A stretch of DNA of 64,000 nt. It comes from Micromonospora sp. NBC_01796. GTDB lineage: Bacteria > Actinomycetota > Actinomycetes > Mycobacteriales > Micromonosporaceae. This document shows, piece after piece, positions 36,169 to 45,784 of this stretch. The notes beneath the pieces are model-generated. The model worked only from the letters and a program-made list of their open reading frames with translations, ran no database searches and had not been told where the DNA came from. The number at the start of each line of letters is the position of its first letter. Position 1 is the first letter of the stretch. The position numbers and the translations under genes are program-made. The stretch lies in the NCBI RefSeq assembly GCF_035917455.1, contig NZ_CP109078.1:7114001-7178000 (forward strand). Direction: 5' to 3'.

Positions 36169-37188
36169 TCAGCCGCGTGAGCGCGGCAGGCAGCACTTCT
36201 TGTACTTGGTCCCCGAGCCGCACCAGCAGGCGTCGTTGCGCTCCGGCGGCCAGGGGATCTGGCTGGTGCCGCTCGACAGCTCCTGCGCGTACGCCGCGCG
36301 GATCTTCGGATCGGTCGGATCCCCGCCCCGCTGCGGGGCGAAACCGGCCAGCCCGACGGTCGAGCCCTTGAGCACGGTCAGTCCGGTACGGCCGCCGCCG
36401 GCCAGCCGGACCAGTTCCCGCTCCAGGCCCGCCCGGTGCTCGTCCCAGTCCCGGCCGTAGGTCTCGGCCAGGGCGGGCCAGTCCGACCGCAGCCGCTCGA
36501 AGTCGTCCTTCGGCCAGAACAGCAGATCGTTCGCCGTCGGTTCGGTGCCCGCCCGCCCGGCGGTGCCGCTCAGGCCGCTCTCCAGCCGGTCGGCCAGGTT
36601 GTCGTTCTGGTCGTGCGAAAGGGCGAGGTCCCGACGTACCCGGTGGCGCTGTTGCAGCAGGAAGAACAGGATGCCCGCGGACTCGCGGTCCCTCGGCTCG
36701 GTCGGCTGGTCGGCGGACGCGGCGCGGTCCGCCATGACCGTCTCCACCGCGGCCGTCAGCCACTGCTCGGCGGTGGCGGTCCGACCGCCCGCGTCCAGCG
36801 CGGCGCTGATGTACGCCGGGGCGTCGGCCTGCTCGGTGAGCAGCGGGCGCAGGGCGGTGAGTTCCTCGACCGCCTCGTCGGCGCGGCCGACGCGGAACAG
36901 GATCCGGGCGTGCAGGGCGCGGGAGAAAGCGGCCCGGTTGTCATCGCGTGTCCGGTACGCCTCGACGGCCCGATCCGCGTAGCGGAGCGCGGCGTCGAGC
37001 TTCGACCGGCTCTCGGCGATCTCGGCGGCCAGGGTCAGCGCGTAACCGGTGTCGGTCGGGTCGGCGAGCCGGCCCTGGTCCGCCGCGTCGGCGAGTTCGG
37101 CGGCAACGCCGAGCGGGTTGGCCGCGCCGAGCGCGGACTGGCGCAGTTCGGTCAGATCTGCGCTGCTGAGAACGTTTGTCGTTGGCAC
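36169..37188 (-). CDS. SEC-C zinc-motif protein with TPR-like repeats
   Basis: 339 residues. The N-terminal half is helical with TPR-like units (LDAALRYADRAVEAYRTRDD, ALHARILFRVGRADEAVEEL, about 60-115). The extreme C-terminus carries a SEC-C zinc-binding motif, NDACWCGSGTKYKKCC (about 319-334), as at the end of SecA. SEC-C can mediate zinc and protein or ribosome contacts; the role here is unknown. GTG start preceded by TAACGT and 6 nt, another leaderless arrangement. Confidence 0.8.
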   Translation of the reverse strand: MPTTNVLSSADLTELRQSALGAANPLGVAAELADAADQGRLADPTDTGYALTLAAEIAESRSKLDAALRYADRAVEAYRTRDDNRAAFSRALHARILFRVGRADEAVEELTALRPLLTEQADAPAYISAALDAGGRTATAEQWLTAAVETVMADRAASADQPTEPRDRESAGILFFLLQQRHRVRRDLALSHDQNDNLADRLESGLSGTAGRAGTEPTANDLLFWPKDDFERLRSDWPALAETYGRDWDEHRAGLERELVRLAGGGRTGLTVLKGSTVGLAGFAPQRGGDPTDPKIRAAYAQELSSGTSQIPWPPERNDACWCGSGTKYKKCCLPRSRG

Positions 37189-37194
37189 GATCTC

Positions 37195-37200
37195 ACGTTA
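37195..37200 (-). promoter_or_regulatory. -10 element of the SEC-C gene (leaderless)
   Basis: On the minus strand TAACGT is followed by GAGATC and the GTG start. Confidence 0.45.
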
Positions 37201-37302
37201 CTGCGCGAGCCGGGTCCGGCGCCGCCGCGACGCTGTTGCCCCCGTCTCACCCCGTCTCGACGTCGTCCCGCCCGGGCCGGACCCCCTGTCCCGGCGCCGG
37301 GT

Positions 37303-38379
37303 TCAGAACAGGATCACCGAGCGGGCGCCCTCGCCCCGGGCCATCCGGTCGAGCGCCGCCGGGGCCTCGTCGAGCGTGGTCCGGTCGCTGATCAGCGGCC
37401 CGAGGGCGATCGACCCGTCGAGCACGGCCCGGGCCAGTTCGGGCAGGTCCCGGTCGGGGTCGGAGGAGCCGTAGACCGAGGAGCGCAGGATCCGGGCCGA
37501 GTGGAAGATGTCGAGCGCGCCCAGTTCCACCACATCGTCCTTGCCGCCCATGCCGACCACGGTGACCTGGCCGCCCCGGCGGGTGGCCCGCCAGGCCAGC
37601 CGGATCGTCGCGGCCCGTCCGACGCACTCGAACGAGTGGTCGACGCCCCGGCCACCGGTGCGGGTCCGTACCGACCGGTTGAGGGTGTCGTCGGAGAGCA
37701 GGAAGTCCGTGGCCCCGGCGGCGATCGCCAGGTCGCGTTTCGCCTCGGACAGGTCGACGGCGATCACCGGGTCGGCGCCGGCCGCGCGGGCGGCGGCGAC
37801 CACGGACAGACCCACCCCGCCGAGGCCGATCACCGCGACCGCCTCGCCGGGAACAACCCCGGCGGTACGGCGTACCGCGCCGATGCCGGTGAGTACGGCG
37901 CAGCCGAGCAGGGCGGCGGCCTCGAACGGCAGTTCGGCCGGGACCGGGATGACCGCGTTCGCCGCGACCACCACCTCCTCGGCCAGCGCGCCGAGCCCGA
38001 GCGTGACGTGCAACGGTGTCCCGTCGGCGTCGGTGCTGCCGCTCGGTAGGGACGGGGCGCCGGTCGCGGCGCAGAGCCACGGCTCGCCCCGCGCGCAGAA
38101 CCAGCACTGCCGGCACGGGGGCGCCCAGTTCAGCACCACGTGGTCGCCGACGCGTACCCGGTCGACCTCGGCGCCGACCGCGAGCACCACCCCGGCCGCC
38201 TCGTGCCCCAGCACCAGCGGGTACGTCGGCGCCAGGGTCCCGTTGACCATCGACAGGTCGGAGTGGCACACCCCGGCGGCCCGGATCGCCACCCGTACCT
38301 GCGCCGGGCCCGGTGCCGGCAGCACGATCTCCTCGACCCGTGGTGGGGCGCCGGCCGCCCGGGCCACCAGTGCCCTCAC
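37303..38379 (-). CDS. Zinc-dependent alcohol dehydrogenase (MDR family)
   Basis: 358 residues. Catalytic zinc ligands in [10 protein letters not shown] (Cys about 37) and LGHEAAGVV (His about 59); structural zinc cysteines in [17 protein letters not shown] (about 88-104); NAD-binding [20 protein letters not shown] (about 183-202). Oxidises an alcohol to an aldehyde with NAD. GTG start overlaps the stop of the upstream aldehyde dehydrogenase (GTGA), so the alcohol-to-acid pair is translationally coupled. Controlled, by inference, by the TetR operator at 39817. Confidence 0.9.
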   Translation of the reverse strand: MRALVARAAGAPPRVEEIVLPAPGPAQVRVAIRAAGVCHSDLSMVNGTLAPTYPLVLGHEAAGVVLAVGAEVDRVRVGDHVVLNWAPPCRQCWFCARGEPWLCAATGAPSLPSGSTDADGTPLHVTLGLGALAEEVVVAANAVIPVPAELPFEAAALLGCAVLTGIGAVRRTAGVVPGEAVAVIGLGGVGLSVVAAARAAGADPVIAVDLSEAKRDLAIAAGATDFLLSDDTLNRSVRTRTGGRGVDHSFECVGRAATIRLAWRATRRGGQVTVVGMGGKDDVVELGALDIFHSARILRSSVYGSSDPDRDLPELARAVLDGSIALGPLISDRTTLDEAPAALDRMARGEGARSVILF

Positions 38380-39794
38380 CGCTGGATGGCCTTGGTCTGG
38401 AGGAACTCGTCGAGGCCGAACGTGCCCAGCTCACGACCGAGGCCGGACTGCTTGTAGCCGCCGAACGGGGCGAGCGGGTTGAACGCGCCGCCGTTGATGT
38501 CGACCGCGCCGGTACGCATCCGCCGGGCGACCGCGAGCGCCCGGTTGTCGTCGCCGGACCAGACCGCGCCGGCCAGCCCGTACCGGGAGTTGTTGGCCAC
38601 GGAGACGGCGTGGTCGTCGTCCTGGACCGGAATCACCACCAGCACCGGGCCGAAGATCTCCTCCTGGGCCAGGGCACCGTCCGGGTCGACGTCGGCGAAG
38701 ATCGTCGGTGCGACGAAGTGGCCGCGTTCGGGCACCTTGGCGTCGGGTCCACCGGCGATCAGCCGGGCGCCGTCGGCGAGGCCCCGTTCGATGTGGTCGC
38801 GTACCCGGCCGCGCTGCGCGGCGCAGACCAGCGGGCCGAGCCGGGTGGCGGCGTCGAACGGGTCGCCGAGCTGGTAGTTCTCGGCGGCCCGGGCGGCGAG
38901 GGCGAGGGCTTCGTCGTAGCGGCTGCGGTGCACCAGCATCCGGGTCCAGGCCGTACAGGTCTGGCCGGAGTTGAGGAAGGCGTTGCCGACGCCGGTCTTC
39001 ACGGCCGCGCCGAGGTCGGCGTCGTCCAGGATCACGTTGGCCGACTTGCCGCCCAGTTCCAGGGCGACCCGGGCGATCCGGTCGGCGGCGAGGTGCGAGA
39101 TGCGCCGGCCGGTCGCGGTCGACCCGGTGAACGAGACCATGTCGACGTCCTCGTGGGCGGCGATCGCCTCGCCGACCACCGGGCCGGTTCCGGTGACCAG
39201 GTTGACCACGCCGGGCGGGAGCCCGGCCTCGTGGATCGCGTCGAAGAGCAGGTACGCGACCAGCGGGGTCAGCTCACTGGGTTTGAGGACAACCGTGCAG
39301 CCGGCCGCCAGTGCCGGGGCGACCTTGGCGACCACCTGGTGCAGGGGATAGTTCCACGGTGTGATCGCCCCGACCACGCCGACCGGTTCCCGGACCACCA
39401 GCGAGTTGCCGACCAGTTGGCTGGCCGGTGGTTCGGCGGCCAGGTCGACATAGCTGCGCAGTACGGCCAGCGGCAGCCCGGCCTGTACCCGGGTCGCCAC
39501 CCGCAGCGGGGTGCCGAGTTCGAGCGCGACGGTACGGGCGATTTCGTCGGTACGGGCGGCGAGCGCGCCGTGCAGCCGGTCGAGTGCGGCGGCCCGGTCG
39601 GCGGGATCGGTGGCGGCCCAACTGTCGAAGGCGGTACGGGCGGCGGCCACCGCCCGGTCGACGTCGGCGGCTGTGCCGGCCGGCACGGTGCCGATGACCT
39701 GCTCGGTGCTGGGGTTCTCGACCGGGATGGTGTCGGTGGCGGCGGGGGTGACCCACTGCCCGTCGAGGTAGAGGTCGGTACGGGTGAGGTCCAT
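38376..39794 (-). CDS. Aldehyde dehydrogenase family protein
   Basis: 472 residues. Oxyanion and fold motifs [11 protein letters not shown] (about 148), KPSELTP, general-base glutamate in [11 protein letters not shown] (about 250), catalytic cysteine in [11 protein letters not shown] (about 282), and EEIFGPVL (about 380). Converts an aldehyde to the carboxylic acid with NAD(P). First gene of the leftward operon; GAGGGG about 9 nt upstream of the ATG. The 19-bp TetR operator candidate starts 22 bp upstream. Confidence 0.92.
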   Translation of the reverse strand: MDLTRTDLYLDGQWVTPAATDTIPVENPSTEQVIGTVPAGTAADVDRAVAAARTAFDSWAATDPADRAAALDRLHGALAARTDEIARTVALELGTPLRVATRVQAGLPLAVLRSYVDLAAEPPASQLVGNSLVVREPVGVVGAITPWNYPLHQVVAKVAPALAAGCTVVLKPSELTPLVAYLLFDAIHEAGLPPGVVNLVTGTGPVVGEAIAAHEDVDMVSFTGSTATGRRISHLAADRIARVALELGGKSANVILDDADLGAAVKTGVGNAFLNSGQTCTAWTRMLVHRSRYDEALALAARAAENYQLGDPFDAATRLGPLVCAAQRGRVRDHIERGLADGARLIAGGPDAKVPERGHFVAPTIFADVDPDGALAQEEIFGPVLVVIPVQDDDHAVSVANNSRYGLAGAVWSGDDNRALAVARRMRTGAVDINGGAFNPLAPFGGYKQSGLGRELGTFGLDEFLQTKAIQR

Positions 39795-39816
39795 CGGGGG
39801 CCCCTCGGGTCGACGG

Positions 39817-39835
39817 AAACTAGCGGTGCAAGTTT
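39817..39835 (-). promoter_or_regulatory. TetR operator copy 1 (upstream of aldehyde dehydrogenase)
   Basis: On the minus strand AAACTTGCACCGCTAGTTT, an inverted repeat of the form AAACTnGC-n3-GCnAGTTT. It matches copy 2 at 40586 in 17 of 19 positions and includes TAGTTT, usable as a -10 box for the leftward operon. Confidence 0.65.
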
Positions 39836-39840
39836 TTACT

Positions 39841-40506
39841 CTAGTACGCCCCGGCGCCGGACGGGAGGGGTGGCAGCGGTCCGACCATCCGCTCGTAGGT
39901 GTGGGCGAGCCCGTCGATCAGGGCATCCAGGCCCAGCGTGAACGCGCCCTCGTCGACGCTCTGCTGGTGCTCGGCGAGTCGGTGCGCCTGGGTCAGGTGG
40001 GGATACTGCTCGGCGTAGAAGCCGGGATCCTCGACGAAACCTCGGGCGAACGACCCCAGTGCCGACCCGGTCACGAAGTAACGCATCAGCGCACCGATGT
40101 GGGTGGCCCGCGCCGGTGGCCAGCCCGCGTCGACCAGTCCGCCGTAGACGGCGTCGGCCATGGCCAGGGCGGCGGGACGACGCCCCGGCCCCTGGGCGAG
40201 GTGCGGGACGATGTGCGGGTGGGCGGCGAGGGCGGCCCGGTAGGACAGTCCCCACAGGCGCAGCGCCTCCCGCCAGTCGGCCGTGCCGAAGGACGAGACG
40301 TCGATCTGGGCGGTGATGCTGTCCGCCACCGCGTCCAGGATCTCGTCCTTGGTGGCGAAGTGGTTGTACAGCGAGGGTCCGCGTACGCCCAGTTCGGCGG
40401 CGAGTCGCCGGGTGGAGAAGGCGCCGAGCCCGTCGGCGTCGATCAGGGCGGCGGCGGTCTCGATGATCCGCTGCCGGCTCAGCAGGGCCTGCCGTGGCCG
40501 GGGCAT
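39841..40506 (-). CDS. TetR/AcrR family regulator of the flanking catabolic operons
   Basis: 221 residues. TetR_N helix-turn-helix at about 10-58 ([50 protein letters not shown] split over this range). The C-terminal ligand domain (about 75-210) resembles TetR_C classes found in actinobacterial lipid and TetR-like repressors. Start at ATG 40506, with GGAGGT about 8 nt upstream; the frame extends further but has no site. It sits between two divergent arms, each preceded by the same 19-bp palindrome, so a repressor role with an acyl-CoA or aldehyde ligand is likely. Confidence 0.88.
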   Translation of the reverse strand: MPRPRQALLSRQRIIETAAALIDADGLGAFSTRRLAAELGVRGPSLYNHFATKDEILDAVADSITAQIDVSSFGTADWREALRLWGLSYRAALAAHPHIVPHLAQGPGRRPAALAMADAVYGGLVDAGWPPARATHIGALMRYFVTGSALGSFARGFVEDPGFYAEQYPHLTQAHRLAEHQQSVDEGAFTLGLDALIDGLAHTYERMVGPLPPLPSGAGAY

Positions 40507-40585
40507 GGCGTACCTCCTTCTCCGTCTTACCGGTGTCACCGGGGCTCGTTGCGGAAACTCTGCCACACGGGGTCTGGACGAGATA

Positions 40586-40604
40586 AAACTTCCAGCGCTA
40601 GTTT
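40586..40604 (+). promoter_or_regulatory. TetR operator copy 2 overlapping a leaderless promoter
   Basis: AAACTTCCAGCGCTAGTTT. Its last six bases, TAGTTT, are a good -10 box, followed by AGATGG and the ATG at 40611, so the transcript would be leaderless. TGGACG 18 bp before the TAGTTT is a weak -35. Repressor bound here would directly block polymerase. Confidence 0.65.
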
Positions 40605-40610
40605 AGATGG

Positions 40611-41759
40611 ATGGACCTCCAGCTCTCCGAGGAGCAGGCGGCCGTCCGCCGGCTCGCGGCCGAGTTCGTCGACCGCGAGGTACGGCCGCACGCCGCCGAA
40701 TGGGACCGTCGCGAGGCGGTCGACCCGGCGATCGTCGGCCGACTCGGCGACGTCGGTTTCCTCGGACTGACCATTGCCGAGCGGGACGGCGGGTCCGCCG
40801 GCGACCACCTCTCGTACTGCCTGGTGCTGGAGGAGTTGGGGCGCGGCGACTCGTCCGTACGCGGCATCGTCAGCGTCTCGCTCGGACTCGTGGCCAAGGC
40901 GATCGCCGTACACGGCAGTCCGGCGCAACGGGCGCAGTGGCTGCCCCGACTCTGCGCCGGTGAGGCCCTGGGGTGCTTCGCGCTGACCGAGCCCGGCAGC
41001 GGCTCCGACGCGGGTTCGCTGCGCACCCGGGCGGTCCGTGACGGCGGGGACTGGCTCATCACCGGTTCGAAGGTCTTCATCACCAACGGCACCACCGCCG
41101 ACGTCGCGCTGGTCTTCGCCCGTACCGGTGAACCGGGACCGCGCGGCGTCACCGCCTTCCTCGTACCGACCGGCGCCCCCGGTCTGGACCGGCGCGAGAT
41201 CCACGGCAAGCTCGGGCTGCGCGGGCAGGCGACCGCCGAACTCGTTTTCGACGCCGTACGCGTGCCGGCCGACGCCCGGCTGGGCGCCGAGGGTGCCGGC
41301 CTCCGGCTCGCCCTGTCCACCCTGGCCAAGGGAAGGATGTCGGTGGCCGCCGGTTGCGTCGGCATTGCCCAGGGCTGTCTGGACGCGGCGGTGGGTTACG
41401 CGACCGGGCGGGAGCAGTTCGGCAAGCAGATCGCCGGCCACCAGCTCGTCCAGCACCTGCTCGCCGAGATCGCGGTGGACACCGCCGCCGCCCGGCTGCT
41501 GGTCTGGCAGGTCGCCGACCTGATCGACCGCGACCGTCCGTACGCGACCGAGTCCTCGATGGCCAAGCTGTTCGCCAGCGAGGCGGCGGTACGGGCGGCG
41601 AACAACGCCGTCCAGGTCTTCGGCGGCTACGGCTACATCGACGAGTTCCCGGTCGGCAAGTACCTGCGCGACGCCCGCGTGGCCACCCTCTACGAGGGCA
41701 CCAGCCAGATCCAGCAACTGCTCATCGGACGCGCCCTCACCGGTGTCTCCGCGTTCTGA
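40611..41759 (+). CDS. Acyl-CoA dehydrogenase
   Basis: 382 residues, full-length ACAD fold. LGCFALTEPGSGSDAGSLRT (FAD/substrate motif, about 122-141), ITGSKVFITNG, QAFG-equivalent GREQFGKQIAGHQLVQH (about 265), and the catalytic-base region TLYEGTSQIQQLLIGRAL near the C-terminus (Glu in YEGT). Introduces the 2,3-double bond in an acyl-CoA and passes electrons to ETF. First gene of the rightward operon; leaderless by promoter position. Confidence 0.92.
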   Translation: MDLQLSEEQAAVRRLAAEFVDREVRPHAAEWDRREAVDPAIVGRLGDVGFLGLTIAERDGGSAGDHLSYCLVLEELGRGDSSVRGIVSVSLGLVAKAIAVHGSPAQRAQWLPRLCAGEALGCFALTEPGSGSDAGSLRTRAVRDGGDWLITGSKVFITNGTTADVALVFARTGEPGPRGVTAFLVPTGAPGLDRREIHGKLGLRGQATAELVFDAVRVPADARLGAEGAGLRLALSTLAKGRMSVAAGCVGIAQGCLDAAVGYATGREQFGKQIAGHQLVQHLLAEIAVDTAAARLLVWQVADLIDRDRPYATESSMAKLFASEAAVRAANNAVQVFGGYGYIDEFPVGKYLRDARVATLYEGTSQIQQLLIGRALTGVSAF

Positions 41760-41792
41760 CCCCCGACCGATCCACCACCCACGAGGAGAACA

Positions 41793-42551
41793 GTGACCAG
41801 ATATGCCGGCAAGGTAGCCGTCGTCACCGGCGCGGGACAGGGCATCGGCGCGGCCACCGCCCGCCGGCTGGCCGCCGAGGGGGCGGCGGTCGCCGTCGTG
41901 GACCTGAACACCGACTCCGCCACCTCGGTCGCCGACGAGCTGACCGCCGCCGGTGGGCGGGCCGTCGGGATCGGGTGCGACGTCACCGACGCCACCGCGG
42001 TGGCGGACATGACGGCCCGGGTCGTCGACGCGTACGGCCGGCTTGACGTGCTGGTCAACAATGCCGGCATCACCCGCGACGACCTACTGTTCAAGATGCC
42101 GGTCGATGCCTGGGAGGCGGTTCTGACCACGAACCTCACCAGCATGTTCCTCTGCTGCCAGGCCGCCCAGGCGCAGATGGTCGGCCAGCGCTACGGCCGC
42201 ATCGTCAACCTGAGCAGCCGCTCCGCGCTGGGCAACCGGGGCCAGGTGAACTACGCCGCAGCCAAGGCCGGGGTGCAGGGGCTGACCGCCACGCTGGCGA
42301 TCGAACTCGGCCCGTTCGGGGTCACCGTCAACGCGGTCGCACCGGGTTATGTCGCGACCGCGATGACCGCCGCCACCGCCGAGCGGGTCGGCAGCACCCC
42401 GGAGGACCACCAGCGGTGGGCCGCCGAGCACACGCCGCTGCGCCGGGTCGCCCAACCCGAGGAGATCGCCTCGGTGATCGCCTTCCTGGGCAGCGACGAC
42501 GCCTCCTACGTCAGCGGTCAGACCCTGTACGTCAACGGCGGGGCCCGCTGA
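41793..42551 (+). CDS. SDR family oxidoreductase (FabG-like 3-hydroxyacyl dehydrogenase)
   Basis: 252 residues. TGAGQGIGAATAR nucleotide-binding motif (about 12-24), NNAGI (about 88), catalytic Ser in IVNLSSRSA and Tyr/Lys in YAAAKAG (about 151-157), and the end signature SYVSGQTLYVNGGAR. In this operon it could oxidise the 3-hydroxyacyl-CoA made by the MaoC hydratase. GTG start with GAGGAGAA about 6 nt upstream. Confidence 0.88.
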   Translation: MTRYAGKVAVVTGAGQGIGAATARRLAAEGAAVAVVDLNTDSATSVADELTAAGGRAVGIGCDVTDATAVADMTARVVDAYGRLDVLVNNAGITRDDLLFKMPVDAWEAVLTTNLTSMFLCCQAAQAQMVGQRYGRIVNLSSRSALGNRGQVNYAAAKAGVQGLTATLAIELGPFGVTVNAVAPGYVATAMTAATAERVGSTPEDHQRWAAEHTPLRRVAQPEEIASVIAFLGSDDASYVSGQTLYVNGGAR

Positions 42552-42579
42552 ACCCCGATCGACACCCTCGGAGGACAAC

Positions 42580-43752
42580 ATGGACTTCTCGCTCAGCGAC
42601 GAAGAGCGCGCGATACGCGACACCGCCCGGGACTTCATCACCCGTGAGGTCGTTCCGCTCGAGGCCGAGGTGCTGCGCCGGGAGCGGGCGCACCGGCCCG
42701 GAATCGATCGCGGCGAGCTGCGCGAGTTGCAGCTCAAGGCGAAGAAGTTCGGGTTCTGGGGGCTGGCCACCCCCGAGGAGTACGGCGGGATGGATCTGCC
42801 GGCGGTCACCCAGTCGCTGATCTGGACCGAGATCGGCCGCTCCTTCGTGCCGTTCCGGTTCGGCGGCGAGGCGGACAACATCCTGTTCCACGCCAACGAC
42901 GAGCAGAAGCACGAGTACCTGGTGCCGACGATCGAGGGTGAGCGGCTCTCCTGCTTCGCCATCACCGAACCGGGTGCCGGCTCGGACGCGGCGAACATCA
43001 AGCTCAGTGCCCGCCGCGACGGCGACGACTGGATCCTCAACGGCGAGAAGACCTTCATCACCGGCGGCAACGACGCCGACTTCGCGATCGTGGTCGCGGT
43101 CACCGACCGGGACAAGGGTGTACGCGACGGCGGCAGCACGGCCTTCCTGGTGGACCGGTCGATGGGGTGGCGTTCGGAGTTCATCCAGACGATGGGGGAG
43201 GGTGGCCCGGCCGCGCTGGTCTTCGACGACGTACGGGTGCCCGGCCGCAACATCCTCGGTGAACTGGGCCAGGGGTTCGCCCTCGGCATGCAGTGGATCG
43301 GCAAGGGCCGCTACACGATTCCGTCGCACGCGGTCGGGATCGCCGAACGGGCCCTGCGGATGGCGATCGAGCACGCCAACACCCGGGAGACCTTCGGTAC
43401 GCCGATCGGCACGAACCAGGCGATCCAGTGGATGATCGCCGACTCGGAGACCGAGCTGGAGGCGGCCCGCTGGCTGATCCTGCGTGCCGCGTGGACGGTC
43501 GACCAGGGGCTCGACCCCCGGCACGCGTCGTCGATGGCGAAGCTCTACGGCGCCGGCATGGTCAACCGGGTGGTCGACCGGGTCCTGCAGATCCACGGCG
43601 GCATGGGTTACACCCGGGAGCTGCCGATCGAGCGCTGGTACCGGCAGGTGCGGCTGTACCGCATCTTCGAGGGCACCGACGAGATGCAACGCCTGATCAT
43701 CGCCCGCGACCTGCTGCGCGGCTACACCAAGCTGGGAGGGCACCTCGGATGA
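42580..43752 (+). CDS. Acyl-CoA dehydrogenase (second paralogue)
   Basis: 390 residues. SCFAITEPGAGSDAANIKL (about 125-143), ILNGEKTFITGG, ARWLILRAAWTVDQG, QIHGGMGYTRELPIERWYR, and the catalytic-base context RIFEGTDEMQRLIIARDLL. Distinct from the first paralogue and probably of different chain-length or branch specificity, or the two form a heteromer. GGAGGA lies upstream of the ATG. Overlaps the MaoC gene by four bases. Confidence 0.92.
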   Translation: MDFSLSDEERAIRDTARDFITREVVPLEAEVLRRERAHRPGIDRGELRELQLKAKKFGFWGLATPEEYGGMDLPAVTQSLIWTEIGRSFVPFRFGGEADNILFHANDEQKHEYLVPTIEGERLSCFAITEPGAGSDAANIKLSARRDGDDWILNGEKTFITGGNDADFAIVVAVTDRDKGVRDGGSTAFLVDRSMGWRSEFIQTMGEGGPAALVFDDVRVPGRNILGELGQGFALGMQWIGKGRYTIPSHAVGIAERALRMAIEHANTRETFGTPIGTNQAIQWMIADSETELEAARWLILRAAWTVDQGLDPRHASSMAKLYGAGMVNRVVDRVLQIHGGMGYTRELPIERWYRQVRLYRIFEGTDEMQRLIIARDLLRGYTKLGGHLG

Positions 43753-44213
43753 GGACCTTCGCCTCGCCCGCCGAACTCCTGGGCGCGGTCGGTGAGCCGC
43801 TGGGTCCGGGCCGGTGGTACCCGGTCGACCAGGACCGGGTGAACCTGTTCGCCGACGCCACCGACGACCATCAGTGGATCCACGTCGATCCGCAGCGGGC
43901 CGCGGCGGGACCGTTCGGGGGGACGGTCGCGCACGGGTACCTCACCCTGTCCCTGCTGCCCGTGCTGGTGACCGAGCTGTACCGGGTCGACGGGGTACGG
44001 ATGGGCGTCAACTACGGCCTCAACCGGGTACGGTTCCCCGCCCCGCTGCGCGTCGGTACGCGGATCCGGGCCACCGCACTGATCGTCGGAGCGGAACCCG
44101 TGACGGGTGGTTTACAGGTAGTCACATCGGTCACAGTGGAGAGTGCGGGCGGCGTCAAGCCGGTCTGCGTCGCCGAAACGGTGTCCCGGCTCTACTTCGA
44201 GGAGGGGAAATGA
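43749..44213 (+). CDS. MaoC family enoyl-CoA hydratase
   Basis: 154 residues, single hot-dog domain. Hydratase motif FADATDDHQWIHVDPQRAA (about 31-49) with the catalytic Asp/His, then GPFGGTVAHGYLTLSLLP and NYGLNRVRFPAPLRVGTRIR. Adds water to an enoyl-CoA. The ATG overlaps the acyl-CoA dehydrogenase stop (ATGA), and its own stop overlaps the ligase start the same way. Confidence 0.9.
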   Translation: MRTFASPAELLGAVGEPLGPGRWYPVDQDRVNLFADATDDHQWIHVDPQRAAAGPFGGTVAHGYLTLSLLPVLVTELYRVDGVRMGVNYGLNRVRFPAPLRVGTRIRATALIVGAEPVTGGLQVVTSVTVESAGGVKPVCVAETVSRLYFEEGK

Positions 44214-45763
44214 CCGCGTTGTCATTGGCGATGGTGCTCGCCGAGGCGGCCCGGCGGCACTCCGACACGGTTGCCGTGGTGGACGGCGAGGTCCGGGTGA
44301 CCTACGCCGAGCTGTGGCTGGAGGCCCGGTCCGCCGCGGCCGGGCTGCGTGAGCTGGGCATCGGCGCGGGTGACACGGTGGCGCTGCTCGCGCCGAACGT
44401 GCTCGACTTTCCCCGGGCCTACTACGGGGCGCTGGTCGCCGGTGCGGTGGTGGTGCCGGTGCACCTGCTGCTCACCGCCGAGGAGATGGCCTACGTGCTC
44501 CGGGACAGTGGCGCCGACCTGCTCGTCTGTCACACGAGCCAGTTGGCGATCGGTGCCGAGGCGGCGTACCGCGCCGGGGTTGCGTTGGTCACCGTCGGCC
44601 CGGTGCCCGCCGGGATCGAGGTCCGCCGGCTGGAGCAGGTCAGCGACCAGGTGACGCCACTGCCGTCGTACGTGACCCGCGAGGCCGAGGACACCGCGGT
44701 GGTCTTCTACACCAGCGGCACCACGGGGGAGCCCAAGGGGGCGCTGCTCACCCACCTGAACCTGGTCATGAACGCGACGGTGAACGTGTTCGACGCCAAC
44801 GACGCGCGCAGCGCCGACGTGGTGCTCGGCTGCCTGCCGCTGTTCCACACCTTCGGTCAGACGGTGGCGATGAACGGCACCTTCCGGGTGGGCGGGACGT
44901 TGGTGCTGCTGAGCCGGTTCACCGGTGCCGCCGCGATCGAGGTGATGCTGCGCGAGGCGGTCACCGTGTTCCACGGCGTACCGACGATGTACATCGGGCT
45001 GCTCGCCGCCGCCGCCGAGGCGCCGACCCTGCCCCGGCTGCGGCTCTGCATCTCCGGCGGGGCCTCGCTGCCGCTCGCGGTGCTGGAGCGGTTCAACGCC
45101 GCCTTCGCCACCACGATCTTCGAGGGGTACGGCCTCTCCGAGACCTCGCCGACCGCGACCACCAACCAGCCGCACTTCGGTACCCGCGCCGGTACGGTCG
45201 GTCATCCGGTCTGGGGTGTCGAGGTGGAGATCGCCCGGCCCGAGCTGGACGACCGGATCGAGTTGCTTCCCACGGGGGAGATCGGCGAGATCGTCATCCG
45301 GGGCCACAACGTCTTCGCCGGTTATCTGGGTCGGCCGGCGGCGACCGCCGAGGCGTTGGTCGACGGCTGGTTCCGCAGCGGCGACCTGGGTACGAAGGAC
45401 GAGTCCGGCTTCGTCACCATCGTGGACCGGAAGAAGGACCTGGTGATCAGGGGCGGGTTCAACGTCTACCCGCGCGAGATCGAGGAGATTGTCGCCCGGC
45501 ACCCGGCGGTGGCCCAGGTGGCCGTCATCGGGGTACCCGATCCGGTGCACGGCGAGGAGATCTGCGCGGTGGTGGTGCTGGATCCGGCCGGGCCGCCCGC
45601 TCCGACCGAATCCGAGCTGATCGACTGGGCGCGCGAGCGGCTCGGCCGGCACAAGTACCCGCGCCAGGTCCGGTTTCTCGACGAGCTGCCCTTGGGGCCG
45701 AGCCACAAGGTGCTCAAGCGGGAGCTGCGCCGGATGATCGTCCCCAGAGCCGCCCTCGACTGA
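44210..45763 (+). CDS. Long-chain acyl-CoA ligase (ANL superfamily)
   Basis: 517 residues. AMP-binding P-loop VFYTSGTTGEPKGALLTH (about 164-181), FEGYGLSETSPT (about 304), GWFRSGDLG (about 385), hinge DRKKDLVIRGGFNVYPREIEE (split motif, about 404-424) and the catalytic lysine in LGPSHKVLKRELR. Activates a carboxylic acid as its CoA ester, feeding the acyl-CoA dehydrogenases. GAGGAGGGG ribosome binding site just upstream. Last gene of the operon. Confidence 0.92.
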   Translation: MTALSLAMVLAEAARRHSDTVAVVDGEVRVTYAELWLEARSAAAGLRELGIGAGDTVALLAPNVLDFPRAYYGALVAGAVVVPVHLLLTAEEMAYVLRDSGADLLVCHTSQLAIGAEAAYRAGVALVTVGPVPAGIEVRRLEQVSDQVTPLPSYVTREAEDTAVVFYTSGTTGEPKGALLTHLNLVMNATVNVFDANDARSADVVLGCLPLFHTFGQTVAMNGTFRVGGTLVLLSRFTGAAAIEVMLREAVTVFHGVPTMYIGLLAAAAEAPTLPRLRLCISGGASLPLAVLERFNAAFATTIFEGYGLSETSPTATTNQPHFGTRAGTVGHPVWGVEVEIARPELDDRIELLPTGEIGEIVIRGHNVFAGYLGRPAATAEALVDGWFRSGDLGTKDESGFVTIVDRKKDLVIRGGFNVYPREIEEIVARHPAVAQVAVIGVPDPVHGEEICAVVVLDPAGPPAPTESELIDWARERLGRHKYPRQVRFLDELPLGPSHKVLKRELRRMIVPRAALD

Positions 45764-45769
45764 TCGGCC

Positions 45770-45783
45770 CACCGACGTCGGTG
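45770..45783. terminator. Short palindrome between convergent genes
   Basis: CACCGACGTCGGTG, a perfect 14-bp palindrome in the 21-bp gap between the ligase stop and the VOC stop. Too short a loop for a classic terminator, but nothing else could separate the transcripts. Confidence 0.3.
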
Positions 45784-45784
45784 C

